Below the pieces are notes generated by a model, which was given only the letters and a program-made list of their open reading frames with translations, did no database searches and was not told the DNA's origin. A DNA stretch of 64,000 nt from the NCBI GenBank assembly GCA_037962975.1, contig CM075675.1, positions 8,814,001 to 8,878,000 on the forward strand, given 5' to 3'. Shown here in pieces: positions 24,312 through 34,379 of this stretch. The position numbers were made by a program, and so were the translations under genes. Numbering within the stretch: the first letter of the stretch is position 1; each line of letters opens with the position of its first letter. This DNA is from Clitoria ternatea. Taxonomy: Eukaryota; Streptophyta; Magnoliopsida; Fabales; Fabaceae.

Positions 24312-24618
24312 TATTGTCTACGGTTCCGCATCACAACCGCAGACAATGTTTGCTTACAAATTGTGTATTGTCTGCGGTTCCTCGTATCAACCGCTGACAT
24401 TGTTTGCTTATTGTCTGCGGTTCCTCATCCCAATCGCTGACGTTGTTTGACTATTGTTAGCGGTTCCGCATTACAACCGCTGACAATACATGACTAATGT
24501 TAGCGGTTTGAGCACTGACATTGTTTTTTATGCTATTAATAGCGCCATTATTTTCTATATTTGTACCGCTGACAATAGCTATTACGGAACCGTTGACAAA
24601 GGCCTTTTTGTAGTAGCG
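24312..24618. repeat. CACTA-2 right subterminal repeats and terminus
   Basis: At least ten copies of a TATTGTCTGCGGTTCC / AACCGCAGACAATG unit in both orientations, ending with AAAGGCCTTTTTGTAGTAGCG. The last base pairs pair with the left TIR, although the canonical TAGTG has become TAGCG. Confidence 0.85.
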
Positions 24619-24967
24619 CCTATAATGCCCCTCTCCTCTTATAGCACTTATACCACCACTTCAAACCCCTTCCTCTTTGCATCCAAAGCAAAAACCAACC
24701 CACAAATCACTCCACCTGCCACAAGGACGACCCTAAGCTTCTTTTGAGGGGTTCGATCCACTACTTTTTTCCTCACTCTGTGTTGACTTTGAAACACTTG
24801 GTTGTTGTTGCTTTGACTGGCACCAGCTTCTTCCTCTGCATGGTGATTCTACTTCCATAACCAACAAAAAGTGAAATATCTACTGAAAGCTCTATGCACA
24901 TAGGCAGAGAAAAATGAGTCCTTGTGAAAACTATCATTAAGGGGTTGTAAGAAAAGGTAGAAGCCAT
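24619..24967 (-). pseudogene. ZEP-like fragment: Zeaxanthin epoxidase gene fragment, 5' part of exon 1 (captured by CACTA-1)
   Basis: The minus strand opens MASTFSYNPLMIVFTRTHFS at 24967 and runs through a plastid transit-peptide-like leader to a stop at 24773-24775. It then continues in another frame as KKVVDRTPQKKLRVVLVAGG, then GLVFALDAKRKGFEVVV, and after a short deletion as SAIRGEGHYR. These are the start, the FAD-binding fold (normally GxGxxG, here altered to AGGVICG) and the following loop of plant zeaxanthin epoxidase, in the right order. CACTA-2 then intervenes and the reading resumes at 5950. It lies opposite to the transposase genes. Identification is from memory of the family and should be confirmed by a search. 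Confidence 0.85.
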
Positions 24968-25300
24968 AGAAGAAACGGGTTGCTATGGATGAAGAACCAA
25001 TGATAATAAGAGAAGGCAAATGAACGAATGAATATTAAAATAAAAGAAAGCACTGGAATAAACAAAGGAAGGGAAATGTGGTGGTGTTGAGAAACGGTTT
25101 GGCATGGCACGTAGATCAACTCGTTTGTAACTAGTTTATTTGGAGAGAAATCGTATGATTAAATGCTCTTTCGTTTTTTTAAAATGTATTACACAGGTCC
25201 ACATATCATTGATATATGCGTAGACTTTTAATAGACCAAGATTATTTTGGTATTTCCTGGGTTTATAACAAGTAATGCAACTTGCTAAACATAATACCCG
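24968..25300. other. CACTA-1 internal DNA upstream of the ZEP-like fragment
   Basis: Lies immediately 5' of the captured ZEP start on the minus strand and could be captured ZEP leader or promoter DNA. The minus strand has TCTTTTAT/CTTTGTTTATTCC-type pyrimidine-rich sequence. No independent feature; it ends at the CACTA-B target site. Confidence 0.3.
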
Positions 25301-26264
25301 CACTAGTGCAAAAAATAGCTTTAATCACGGTTAAAAAAGGCTTTTAATCACGGTTGAATAACCGTGGTTAAAAGTGGGCGTGATTGTATATCAGGATATT
25401 TAATCACGGGTTTGAACCGTGGTTAAAAGTAGATATAACCACGGTTGCCTAACAACCGTGATTAAATGTACTGGACCAAAAAAAAAATTAAAAATCGTGG
25501 TTATCATCTTCACCATTCAGAAACAGCAAGAACACAATGAACACCGACACCAGAAATAAGAAACGCAGCAAGAACGCAAGAAACAAAAACAGAAGAAAAG
25601 TAAATGAATGAAAATCCGAACAACCACAAGAAACAAGAAACAAGAATGCTACTACAACAAAGGAACGAGAAGAACACAGAGTAAAACGAAGAACACAAGT
25701 ATAAATCTAAAACGTAAACCTGTAAATAATCAATGGCGTGCGATGGGAAACCTGTAAATGGCAACAGAAAAATAGTGAGAACTCACATAATAAACAAATC
25801 TAGAACGTAAATAATGAAATGTAAATGGCAACATGAAAACAGAGAAGAGAAACCTTACAGAGAAGAATGAGAGAAAAGAGAGTTAGACTAAGGCGCGCTT
25901 GTGAAATTACGAAATTTAAAACAAAAAGGAAGATATAATCACGGTTACACAAGGACCCATAGTTATATGTATGACCTATAACCACGGTTATGCTAGTACC
26001 CGTGGTTATATGTATGACCTATAACCACGGTTACTCCAGGACCCGTGGTTATATATATGACATATAACCACGGTTGAACAAGGGACCCGTGGTTATATGT
26101 GAAAATCTTATTTTGGCATTAGAAAACACCATAAAAATTTTTAGAATTTTTAGAATTTATTTGGTAGGTAAAGTAGAAGGCTAAAAATCCAAAAAATAAG
26201 CAAATAAATCACAAAAAATAAAAAATTTTGAGAAAACAAGGGTTTTTTGAAAATCTGAGCAATC

Positions 26265-26285
26265 CCAACTGGCATAGCCAGTTGG
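26265..26285. repeat. Perfect hairpin: 9-bp arms, 3-bp loop
   Basis: CCAACTGGC and GCCAGTTGG flank ATA in the middle of CACTA-B, away from the terminal repeats. Confidence 0.9.
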
Positions 26286-26586
26286 TATGAATGCGGATTT
26301 TTTTTCTACCCCAAAATCATATGCAGCAATAAGGATTCTGAGTTTTCTAGCTCAAGTTATGCTCGTTTGAAGTTTGCCGATTTTTGTCGTCGCAAAATTT
26401 TTGTATCTCTCACTCAAAAATTGATTTTTCAAAAATTCCAACTCGAATAGCTAATAAGTACCAAAAGAAGTCATGACGCAAAAAATCAGATCAAAATTCC
26501 ATGTTTTTCTATTTTTTTGGATTTTTCTAAAAATAAGGTGAATAATATATGAATAATATATGAATTTCAAAATCAGATCAAAATTC

Positions 26587-26830
26587 CCAAAAATTTCAAA
26601 AATCTCATCTCGTTTTGACATATAACCACGGTTGTCAAACAACCATGGTTATAGACACTTTTAATCACGGTTGCCTAACAACCGTGATTAAAAGTTTTCC
26701 CAAAAATTTTAAAAATGCCATCTCGTTTTGACATATAACCACGGTTGTCAAACAACCGTGATTATAGAGACTTTTAATCACGGTTGCCTAACAACCGTGA
26801 TTAAAAGTTTTTCCAAAAATTTCAAAAATG
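26587..26830. repeat. Tandem duplication of about 114 bp in the CACTA-B right end
   Basis: Two near-identical copies run from CCAAAAATTT..CATCTCGTTTTGACATATAACC through to CAACCGTGATTAAAAGTTTT. A third partial copy begins at about 26813. Each unit contains four inverted CACGGTT motifs. Confidence 0.85.
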
Positions 26831-27298
26831 CCACCGCGTTATTTTTAATCACGGATCCACATTAATCCGTGATTATACCCCCGTGGTTGTATCCATTTTT
26901 TCCACTAGTGCCGTCAAAAGCACTTCAGCGCATGATACACAAACTACACACTTCCGAATTTCTAATAATCCCCATCCTTCATGCTCTTCTTTCTTTGTTA
27001 TGCTTTTCTTTCTATTTTTCATATGAGTCTAAACCTTCACATTAATTTCCCTCGTGCATAAGTTTAATTATTAGTGAAAAAATAAATGTATATCAATGCA
27101 TCCATGTTGTATTTATCAATTAACAGCGCTAAAATCCAAATAAAAAATAAAACCCCGATGATGAAATAATAATTTCCTAAGATAAATAACGTATATGAAA
27201 TAAAATAAGATCCTTACAAAATAAAGGAAAAAACCTAAATTCTCACGTAATTACGTTTTATTTTTTAATTTTCTGAATTTTCATATATATATATATAG

Positions 27299-27537
27299 AG
27301 GATGTATCATGTGAGAAAGGTTTTCTTATGTGAGAGTGAGAGGGGTAAATCTGGGCCGTATAACCATACAATGAGTGGTTGAGATTAATCATGTGAGTTT
27401 TTAAGAAGTCATGTGACCTTTTAAGTGATCATGTGACTTTCAAAAAACTTTTAATCTCAACCACTCATGTATGATTATACGGCCCAGATTTGTCCCTCTC
27501 ACTCTCATATAAGAGGACTTTTCTCATAAGATACATC

Positions 27538-27538
<1 letters not shown>
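27299..27538. mobile_element. MITE-like foldback element with about 85-bp inverted repeats
   Basis: The left arm GGATGTATCATGTGAGAAAG... through GGGCCGTATAACCATACA...GAGTGGTTGAGATT is matched by the reverse complement of the right arm, which begins GGGATGTATCTTATGAGAAA. The core repeats ATCATGTGACTTT-like phrases. Both sides are AT/TA simple repeats, so an insertion into a TA tract is likely, but the exact TSD cannot be read. No coding capacity. Confidence 0.8.

Positions 27539-27539
<1 letters not shown>

Positions 27540-27598
<59 letters not shown>
27540..27598. repeat. (TA)n microsatellite, about 29 units
   Basis: Uninterrupted alternating TA directly abutting the right end of the MITE; a shorter TA run lies at the left end (27282-27295). 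Confidence 0.95.
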
Positions 27599-27600
<2 letters not shown>

Positions 27601-28926
27601 CCGTAAGTATATACTTTCCGTGTATCTGGAATATATCGAATCTAATTAATATTCTATTTGAACTTTTTTTCCGAAGCATATAATTCTTAAATTTATTCAA
27701 TATAACAGACATGAAAAAAATATTTGCAAATCATTATTTAAACGGATGTATTAACAAAATTAATGCTTAAAATATTGTAAAACTTTTTCTTAGTAGCAGC
27801 ATATATAAATGATTATATTGTGACAAACTATATATATCGTTTGTTTTATTGTTAAAGGTGGGATGAGGTGGAAGATAAAAAGTAGCAATGTGAAATTAAG
27901 ATGGGTTGATGTGTTTGAGATAATGGAAGTGGAGTGGTGCAGGTCTATCGTCTAATATTGATGAGGATAACTTCACTACCAAGTTCGATTGTTACATTAT
28001 CTATGTTCTATCTTATTTTCATGTCATGAATAGTTTAATTTAGGTTGATTTGTTAGTGCAAAGAATATAATATTGTTAAGGTACCAATGAATTGTTTTAG
28101 ATTAATCAATCTAAAGAATAATGATAAATTGTGATTACACAAACCAAATATTACTGTATCTAGATTTTAAAGAATAATACCTACAATCAACACAATAAAA
28201 TATAATGATTTGGCCATTATATAATATTCTTTCACTAAAAATTATATGCATTATAAATACCTGACTCACTTAGATTCAGAACCAGTTAAGTCTTACATAA
28301 CCAATGAATAAAAATGAAACAATGAAATAACAAGTAAAATGTTAGATCTACAATACTTATCTGTTTAAGAGAAGCAAAAAACGTTGCCTATGCTGCCTAT
28401 GAACACTATTTAATCATGGAAGAGTTTAAACATTAGTCACGAAATATCTCTGTTAATTCAATTTAAAGTTACATGGTTCTCCATCACTCACATAAGAGAC
28501 AAACAAACATGTCGAAGAAACAAAGATAGAGAGAATATCTACATCAATACATAATAAAGTTAAAAAAGAAGAGGTAAACAAATAATTGTTGCTTTTCTCA
28601 ATTGACTGACTTTTATTCTTAAAACTAGTTAATTTGAAGTCATTTACATCAAAATCTACTAGTAGTACTATAAAGATTTTAAGATCGAAGATTTTTTCTA
28701 TGTTATTATATTACTTTTTCAAATAAGAAATGTTAACACACAGAACAACTACTACTATTAAGATCATATACATGCTAAGATTAACTTGATATCATGTCTT
28801 GTTTGGAAGTTTGATTTTTATTTTTTTATGTAGCATAACCCAATAGGTTCATTGTTGCTATTGGTGTATGTTCGTTTATCGTGGACACCACTTGCATGCT
28901 TTCATTGCAGTTAGGCGCAGCATAGA

Positions 28927-29465
28927 CACTAGTGCAAAAATTGGATATAACAACGGGGATATATTCACGGGTAGAAGAGAATCAGTGATAAAAACATGCG
29001 TGGTGGCATTTTTGAAATTATAAGGTGAACGTTTTAATCATAGAAAACTATATATCCACGGTTAACATCATAACCGTGAACATACCCATCAATATATATT
29101 CACGGTTGAGGAGTCAACCGTGGATATATAGTACCTGAAATATATATCGACGGTTGTATTCACAATCGTGAATATATATTCATAGGTACGATCACGGTTA
29201 TGATGTGAACCGTGGATATATATTGAAATCTATAATCACGGTTGTATTTCCAACCGTGGATGTATAGTTCAGGTTTTAGGGTTTAATCACTGGGTACTGT
29301 ATGTCCACGGTTGTTTCTATAACTGTGATTATAGATTTCAATATATATCCACGGTTGGGATCATAACCGTGGATATATAGTTAACATTTATCCATGGTTG
29401 TTTGTTAAACCGTGAATATATGTGTAATATATTCACGGTTTCAAGGGGAACCGTGAATATACATC
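28927..29465. repeat. CACTA-C left subterminal repeats
   Basis: Direct and inverted ATATATCCACGGTTG/CAACCGTGGATATA units, colinear with the right end of CACTA-A in reverse. One palindromic pair spans each 40-60 bp. Confidence 0.85.
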
Positions 29466-31141
29466 CTTTCTGAAACTTCAAAAGCCGCGTCTTTCACTCT
29501 TTTTTCACTTTCTCTTCTTCTGCGCGTTGGTTGTCGTCTTCTCCATTCTCTCTGAGCTTCGTGCCCTGAGCTTCGTGCCCTTCTCTCTGTTCAGCATCTT
29601 CTTCCTTTCTTCATTCAGGTAGGTTCCCTGAACCCCTATTGTCATGCGCGTTTGTCATTCGGTCACTTGCTGCTGAGAACCCTCTGTTCCCTGAACCCCC
29701 CATTAAAATGCGTATGTAGTAGAAGCTGAACCAATGTTGCCTCTGTGTGTGTCTTTTCATTGTTAATGTTACCTCTGTATCTATATTTGTTGGATGGCCT
29801 GCACGGAGGTCACCCGGCGTAGGAGCAGCGACGAACACTTCTTCTTCCTCTGTTTGTTATTTTGTGTTGTTTATGAATGGTCCTGTTTTGTTAGGTCGTA
29901 AGTACATAATAATTTCATTGTTCAATTATTGATTCTTTCTCTGTTGGTACATAATAATTTGATTCCTTGTTTCCTGTGACACGATAGTTATTGGTTCAAA
30001 AGCTTAAGTTATAGAGAAAATTACCAGGTTTAAACTCTGTTTATATATCACAGATAATCGATTTTGCAACAGTGAAAATTTATCACCTATATATTCTAGA
30101 AAATTAAGATGGAAGCCTTATATTCATAGGATAACTAGTTACATTAACAATCTTTGGATGAACCAACCTATTGATTTGTAGTTGTAAGTTTAAATTGGGT
30201 GTATGAACTTTAGAAATATTATAAGATACCTCTTTTGGTTAAAATGTACTCCCTAAATTGAAAAGTTCTAAATGGTTGAGATTACTGTTCTTCTAGAACT
30301 TATATTGTTCTTCTTAAGTAGAATTTAACCAAATTCAACACCATGTCCATAAGCCGTAATCCATAAAATAAAAGTACAAATCTCAATTCTCATAATCCAT
30401 AATCCATCATCTAACACCATAGTTCTACTTGAAAATAATAGAATTTAAAAATATCATATTAATTACTAAATAAAAGTCTAAAGTTTGAACCTGCATTATA
30501 AACCAACATCATAATCCATAATCCATAATCCATACTCCAACACCATACTTCTACTTCAAAATAACACAAATTAAAAACATCATACTAATTTAGGAAAAAA
30601 GTTAACTAAATTATTATCCATTTTATTTCTGTTATTGTTGGTTGCTCTTATATGTTATGTTTATTGCTGTTGTATGTGTGTGGTTGTTAACTAGTATGAA
30701 AGTTGTTGTGCATATGAGTGAACCGTAGTTCCCCGTTTGAGATTCGACACAAATGGTCATTAAATCAATTAATGTCATTGTTTGTGTTGAATCTTGAATT
30801 GTCCGTTTGGACAGTTTGGGATGAACAATTATTTTTTATACGTCATTGTTAGTATGTACAAGTTAGGAGTTATTTTAAAATTTGATAAAATTTCAGTAAC
30901 TTGCATTTTGTGTTGTTCTCTGGGTGCATATTTGGTTGTGGTTGAATTTGATTTGACCACTCTCATTTTGTGTACTTAGAGACCAATGCGAAATGCTGCC
31001 GAAATTTCATCAAATTTTAAAATAAGTCCTAACCTGTATATATGAATGACGTATAAAAAAAATTGTCATGCTGAATGGGTATAGGACCACCACCTTCGTA
31101 TAAAAAGTGAGGTTGATCATAGCACCTTGTAAACAGTTGGT
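29466..31141 (+). other. CACTA-C 5' leader, noncoding
   Basis: Matches the CACTA-A leader (17519-19400) in reverse orientation. It contains TTTCACTTTCTCTTCTTCTGC-rich DNA, clusters of CATAATCCATAATCC repeats (30355-30420 and 30510-30540), and the GTTGGTATGG context of the TNP2 start at its end. Short ORFs in it have no recognisable homology. Confidence 0.55.
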
Positions 31142-31588
31142 ATGGATCGGAGTTGGATAACTGCATCACGCATAAGTCTGGAGTACGAGGGGGGAGTTGA
31201 ATCATTTATAGAATTCGTAGCGAGGAATGCAGTGGGGGTGAATGGAAAGTATTTTTGCCCTTGTGTTAAATGCTTCAACCTGCGTCGGGTAGACTTGGAA
31301 GAGGTGCGAGAACATCTACTGTGTGACGGTTTTCTACGTAGTTATACGCGTTGGATATGGCATGGTGAAGATGTGGTGGTGCCAAGTAACAGCTATCAGA
31401 CTAAAAATCGAAGCTCGATGCATGACAACGATGTCGACATGGATGACCGACTCGAGGATATGATCCGTGATGTAGGGGTAGAAGGTTTTAAGAAAGCTCA
31501 TGTATATACAACTCTGTGTGAGGACTCTGAGCAGCCGTTGTATCCAAACTGCCTCAATTTCACGAGGCTATCTTGCTCTGTACTTTGA
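31142..31588 (+). pseudogene. tnp2-like: TNP2 N-terminal (TA domain) fragment of CACTA-C
   Basis: The 148-codon ORF opens MDRSWITASRISLEYEGGVE and includes YFCPCVKCFNLRRVDLEEVR with the Cys pair of the TA domain, RWIWHGEDVVVPSN, and the CEDSEQPLYPNCLNFTRLS segment. It then breaks off into sequence of the second gene (SVLYFDSLH in the next frame) at the internal deletion junction. The G-run that is shortened in CACTA-A is intact here. It could at most make a truncated TA-domain protein. Confidence 0.88.
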
Positions 31589-32171
31589 TAGTTTGCATCA
31601 GACAGCTCCACAAGACCTGAAAGATATAGTAGACCGGTAAGTTCATCCCTAAAAAATAACCACAAATTTGATTACATCATTTTTAGAACTATACAATTCT
31701 AACTTATCTTGTGTTTTGTTTGACGTAGGGCGGTGGTTGGATACAATCTACTGATTGGAAACAAGCCCAAAGGAAAAACAGTTGTATGGGTGTACCCAAA
31801 AGTAAGTCAATCGTATTCATTCAAATCTTCAGTACATATTTTTTAAGTTGCGAATTCACTTATTCTATACTATATGTCCATTGTAGTCTTACAGGCAGAA
31901 GGGTACCTACGAGTGTGGCTATTTCGTCATGCACACTATGCTGACCATTGTCCAACATCATTTAGTAGATGGATGGACAGAGGTAAGTCTCATCATTTGG
32001 ACTACTTTTCTACCAATTTCATCAATTTCATGTAATAAATAAAGCTTTTGTTCTAATTGTTTTGTGCATTGTTTGCAGTACTTTAATGACCGGTCATTTT
32101 TCCCAAAGGAACTTGTAGATGATGTTAGAAGGCAATGGGCCTCACACTTCATTGAAGTTAGGCAAAGCTAG
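31573..32171 (+). pseudogene. C48 (Ulp1-like) protease C-terminal exons of CACTA-C
   Basis: Three exons separated by two GT-AG introns give YFDSLHQTAPQDLKDIVDR, RAVVGYNLLIGNKPKGKTVV, YRQKGTYECGYFVMHTMLTI and YFNDRSFFPKELVDDV..HFIEVRQS to a stop at 32171. They carry the Asp (YFD) and the Cys (ECGYFVM) of the C48 family. The exon with the catalytic His, present in CACTA-A as AHWML, lies in the deleted part, so no active protease can be made. Exon boundaries match those of CACTA-A. Confidence 0.83.
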
Positions 32172-32399
32172 ATATAGGATCTTTATTCTTTTATATATGT
32201 ATCTAGTAGGATTTAGGGTTTACTTTTATTAGATTACATTCAACTTAATTGTATATACTTTCATTTTTTAGGTTGTTATGAATTGATATAGAAAATAAAT
32301 TGTTATATATATACATACCATTCTTTTGATATAGTGTTGCTGTGGCATACTGTATACTATACTGGTTGTCTGAATGCAGGGTTGGGAAATGATAAAACA

Positions 32400-32987
32400 G
32401 AATCCATTTTAAAAAAAAACCTCAGTATTTATTCACGGTTATGGCAACAACCGTGAATATAGACTATATTTATCCACGGTTACTACCATAACCATGGATA
32501 TAGATATATTTTATCCACGGTTGTCCATCATAACCGTGAATATAAGTATTAAAAGGTTTCAGTTACAAACTACTTATATTCACGGTTATGATGGACAACC
32601 GTGGATATAGATACATTTTATCCACGGTTGTCCATAATAACTGTGAATATAAGTAGTCACCTTTTAATACTTATATTCACGGTTATGATGGACAACCATG
32701 GATAAAATGTATCTATATCCACGGTTGTCCATCATAACCGTGAATATAAGTGGATGTAACTGACACCTTTCAGTTCTTATATTCACGGTTGTGCTCGATA
32801 ATCGTGAATATAAATAGTAAGTTATATTCACAGTTGTTCTTAACCATGGTTAGATGTGATTTATTACCACGGTTGTTAACCGTGGTTAAAGATCATCATC
32901 TACTACCACGGATGCAACAATCACGGTTCTTTAACCGTGAATAAAGGCCTTTTTTAACCGTGATTATATCCATTTTTTCCACTAGTG
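32400..32987. repeat. CACTA-C right subterminal repeats
   Basis: Dense TATATTCACGGTTATGATGG / CAACCGTGGATA repeats. Several blocks (for example 32575-32640 and 32660-32745) are perfect or near-perfect inverted copies of each other. They match the left end of CACTA-A in reverse. Confidence 0.85.
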
Positions 32988-32991
32988 TAGA

Positions 32992-33947
32992 GGTAAGTTT
33001 ACCAAACCATTTTCGTATATGATGTTGCTTAACAGTGTTGTGTATGTATGTCGATTGTTGTTTGTTAGTGGAGAGCAGAGTTCATTAGGCATTGGTTTTG
33101 TTTGCTGATAACATGTGTTTTATGCATGTGTATTGTTGTTTATTAGTGGAGAGTATAGCTCATTAGGCATTGGGTTTATATGCTGATAACATGATGTTTT
33201 ATGCATGTGTATTGTTGTTTGTTAATGGAGAGTAGAGCTCACTAGGTTGTGGTGATTACTTCCCTTAATTTCATATATAATGCATAGCATATATATTGAA
33301 TTGTTTTGGAAAGGTGTCTGTGTGTAACAGGGCATTGTAAAAACTATGGAAATGTCTACTTTACGAGAGAGACTCTGTCAAAATTTTTGTAGGCTCCTTA
33401 TTATAGGTTACAAAAAAGTTACATTAAAAATTAACAATGTAGGGTTTAGTCGTGTCTGTATCCGCTAGGTTCCCATTCAAGATTCAAGACAACCGGGTAA
33501 CATACTGTGTTGTGTTGGATCTTGAATTTTCTCGGTTAAACAATTTGGGATGAATTTGTAACTAGTAAGGCGTAACCCATTACTGTTGTTTGTGTTCCAT
33601 CTTTTGTTGTTGATATTCATTTAGAATTTCGGTTATTGTGTTTCATATTGTCTTCGAGTGCATGTCTACGTGTGGTGTTTCATACCGCATGTATCTCTGT
33701 GTACTCAGGGATCAATATGAAATGTTGTTAAAATTCCAAATGATCAACAACCCAAGTTTGACGCAAACACGTTGATGGGTTACAGATGGTTACATATTCA
33801 TCCCGAACGGGATAAGGCCCCACTTACTTACAACATCAAAGAGATGGAGAGTGATTCATGAACGATAATCCCATAATCTTTAATTAAAGTAACTAGTACT
33901 GTGTTTGTTAAATATTATGAATGGAGGTTCAGACAAACTGGTGATGG
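32992..33947 (+). other. CACTA-1 noncoding leader upstream of its TNP2 remnant
   Basis: Contains a triplicated segment of about 80-95 bp with TGTGTATTGTTGTTTRTTARTGGAGAGTA (about 33045, 33125 and 33205). It also has a diverged relative of the CACTA-A/C leader (GGATCTTGAATTTTCTCGGT...TTTGGGATGAA at 33518-33552). Likely promoter/5' UTR. Confidence 0.45.
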
Positions 33948-34295
33948 ATGTACAACCGGCTTGATCGTAGTTGGAGAGTGATTGAGGAGTTTATGATAGG
34001 CTTGTTGGAGTTTATTCTATTTGTTATGATGAACACTCCTGGTTTTGAAGCGACTCAAAAGATTTGTTGTCCATGCTCAAAGTGCAAATGCATGAGTTTT
34101 GAATACGTAGATAATGTCATGTGCCACCTAAGTGAGAAGGGGTTCATGGAAAGATACTACTACTGGTACAATTATGGTGAGCAGTTACTGACCAAGCCGT
34201 TGGCCGTAACCGTGCAACAGTCTTACTACAAGGTTGAAAGGAACAGGGATACGTACAGCAGCATAGAACTGTACTGGGAACTCTTATGCTTGTAA
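33948..34295 (+). pseudogene. tnp2-like: TNP2 N-terminal (TA domain) fragment of CACTA-1
   Basis: The 115-codon ORF opens MYNRLDRSWRVIEEFMIGLL and includes ICCPCSKCKCMSFEYVDNVM and SEKGFMERYYYWYNYGEQLL, the classic transposase-associated domain (Cys-rich, then a GF..YYYW motif). No Transposase_21 core follows. Instead a Transposase_24-like region begins within about 100 bp, so a large internal deletion has joined the start of gene 1 to gene 2. Confidence 0.85.
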
Positions 34296-34379
34296 TAGGG
34301 TAATTGGTCAAATTTAGAAATGTTACATTTATAAGGGAGACTCTGGCAAAATTTTGGAAGCCCTCTATGTTTATATTGT

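Larger units (their letters stand above)
5954..24618 (+). mobile_element. CACTA-2: CACTA transposon with TNP2 and Transposase_24/C48 protease genes, split by CACTA-A
   Basis: The left end is CACTATAACAGAAATTAC; the right end (reverse complement) is CGCTACTACAAAAAGGCC, whose second base has decayed from the canonical CACTA. The TSD CCT is at 5951-5953 and 24619-24621. Both ends carry the same subterminal motif, a TATTGTCTGCGGTT-like repeat (5980-6110 and 24315-24600). Removing the element restores the reading of a zeaxanthin epoxidase fragment. The span is 18,665 bp, or about 9.1 kb without CACTA-A. It has two plus-strand genes in the usual CACTA order, both interrupted by stops. Confidence 0.85.
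25301..26910. mobile_element. CACTA-B: 1.6-kb non-autonomous CACTA element
   Basis: The left end is CACTAGTGCAAAAAATAGCT; the right end (reverse complement) is CACTAGTGGAAAAAATGGAT. The TSD CCG lies at 25298-25300 and 26911-26913. The ends carry the same CACGGTT/AACCGTG subterminal repeats as CACTA-A and CACTA-C, so it belongs to that family. The interior has no transposase homology and its ORFs are low-complexity. It would need proteins supplied by an intact relative to move. Confidence 0.9.
26914..28926. other. CACTA-1 internal noncoding DNA
   Basis: AT-rich sequence without recognisable coding capacity, between the CACTA-B and CACTA-C insertions. It contains a MITE-like foldback (27299-27538) and a TA microsatellite (27540-27598). 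Further captured host fragments may be hidden here but I could not identify any. Confidence 0.4.
28927..32987 (+). mobile_element. CACTA-C: internally deleted 4.1-kb CACTA element
   Basis: The left end is CACTAGTGCAAAAATTGGAT; the right end (reverse complement) is CACTAGTGGAAAAAATGGAT. The sequence TAGA directly precedes and follows the element (28923-28926, 32988-32991), one base longer than the usual 3-bp CACTA TSD. The 5' part (ends, leader, first 145 or so TNP2 codons) and the 3' part (last exons of the C48 protease gene, right subterminal repeats) match CACTA-A, but everything between is missing. It is a deletion derivative dependent on other copies. Confidence 0.88.

Noticed and set aside
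10327..32987. One 22.7-kb CACTA element bounded by the very similar ends at 10327 and 32987
   Set aside because: Flanks do not match as a TSD (TTT versus TAG), whereas 10327-19913 has TTT on both sides and 28927-32987 has TAGA; the intervening DNA belongs to CACTA-2 and CACTA-1.
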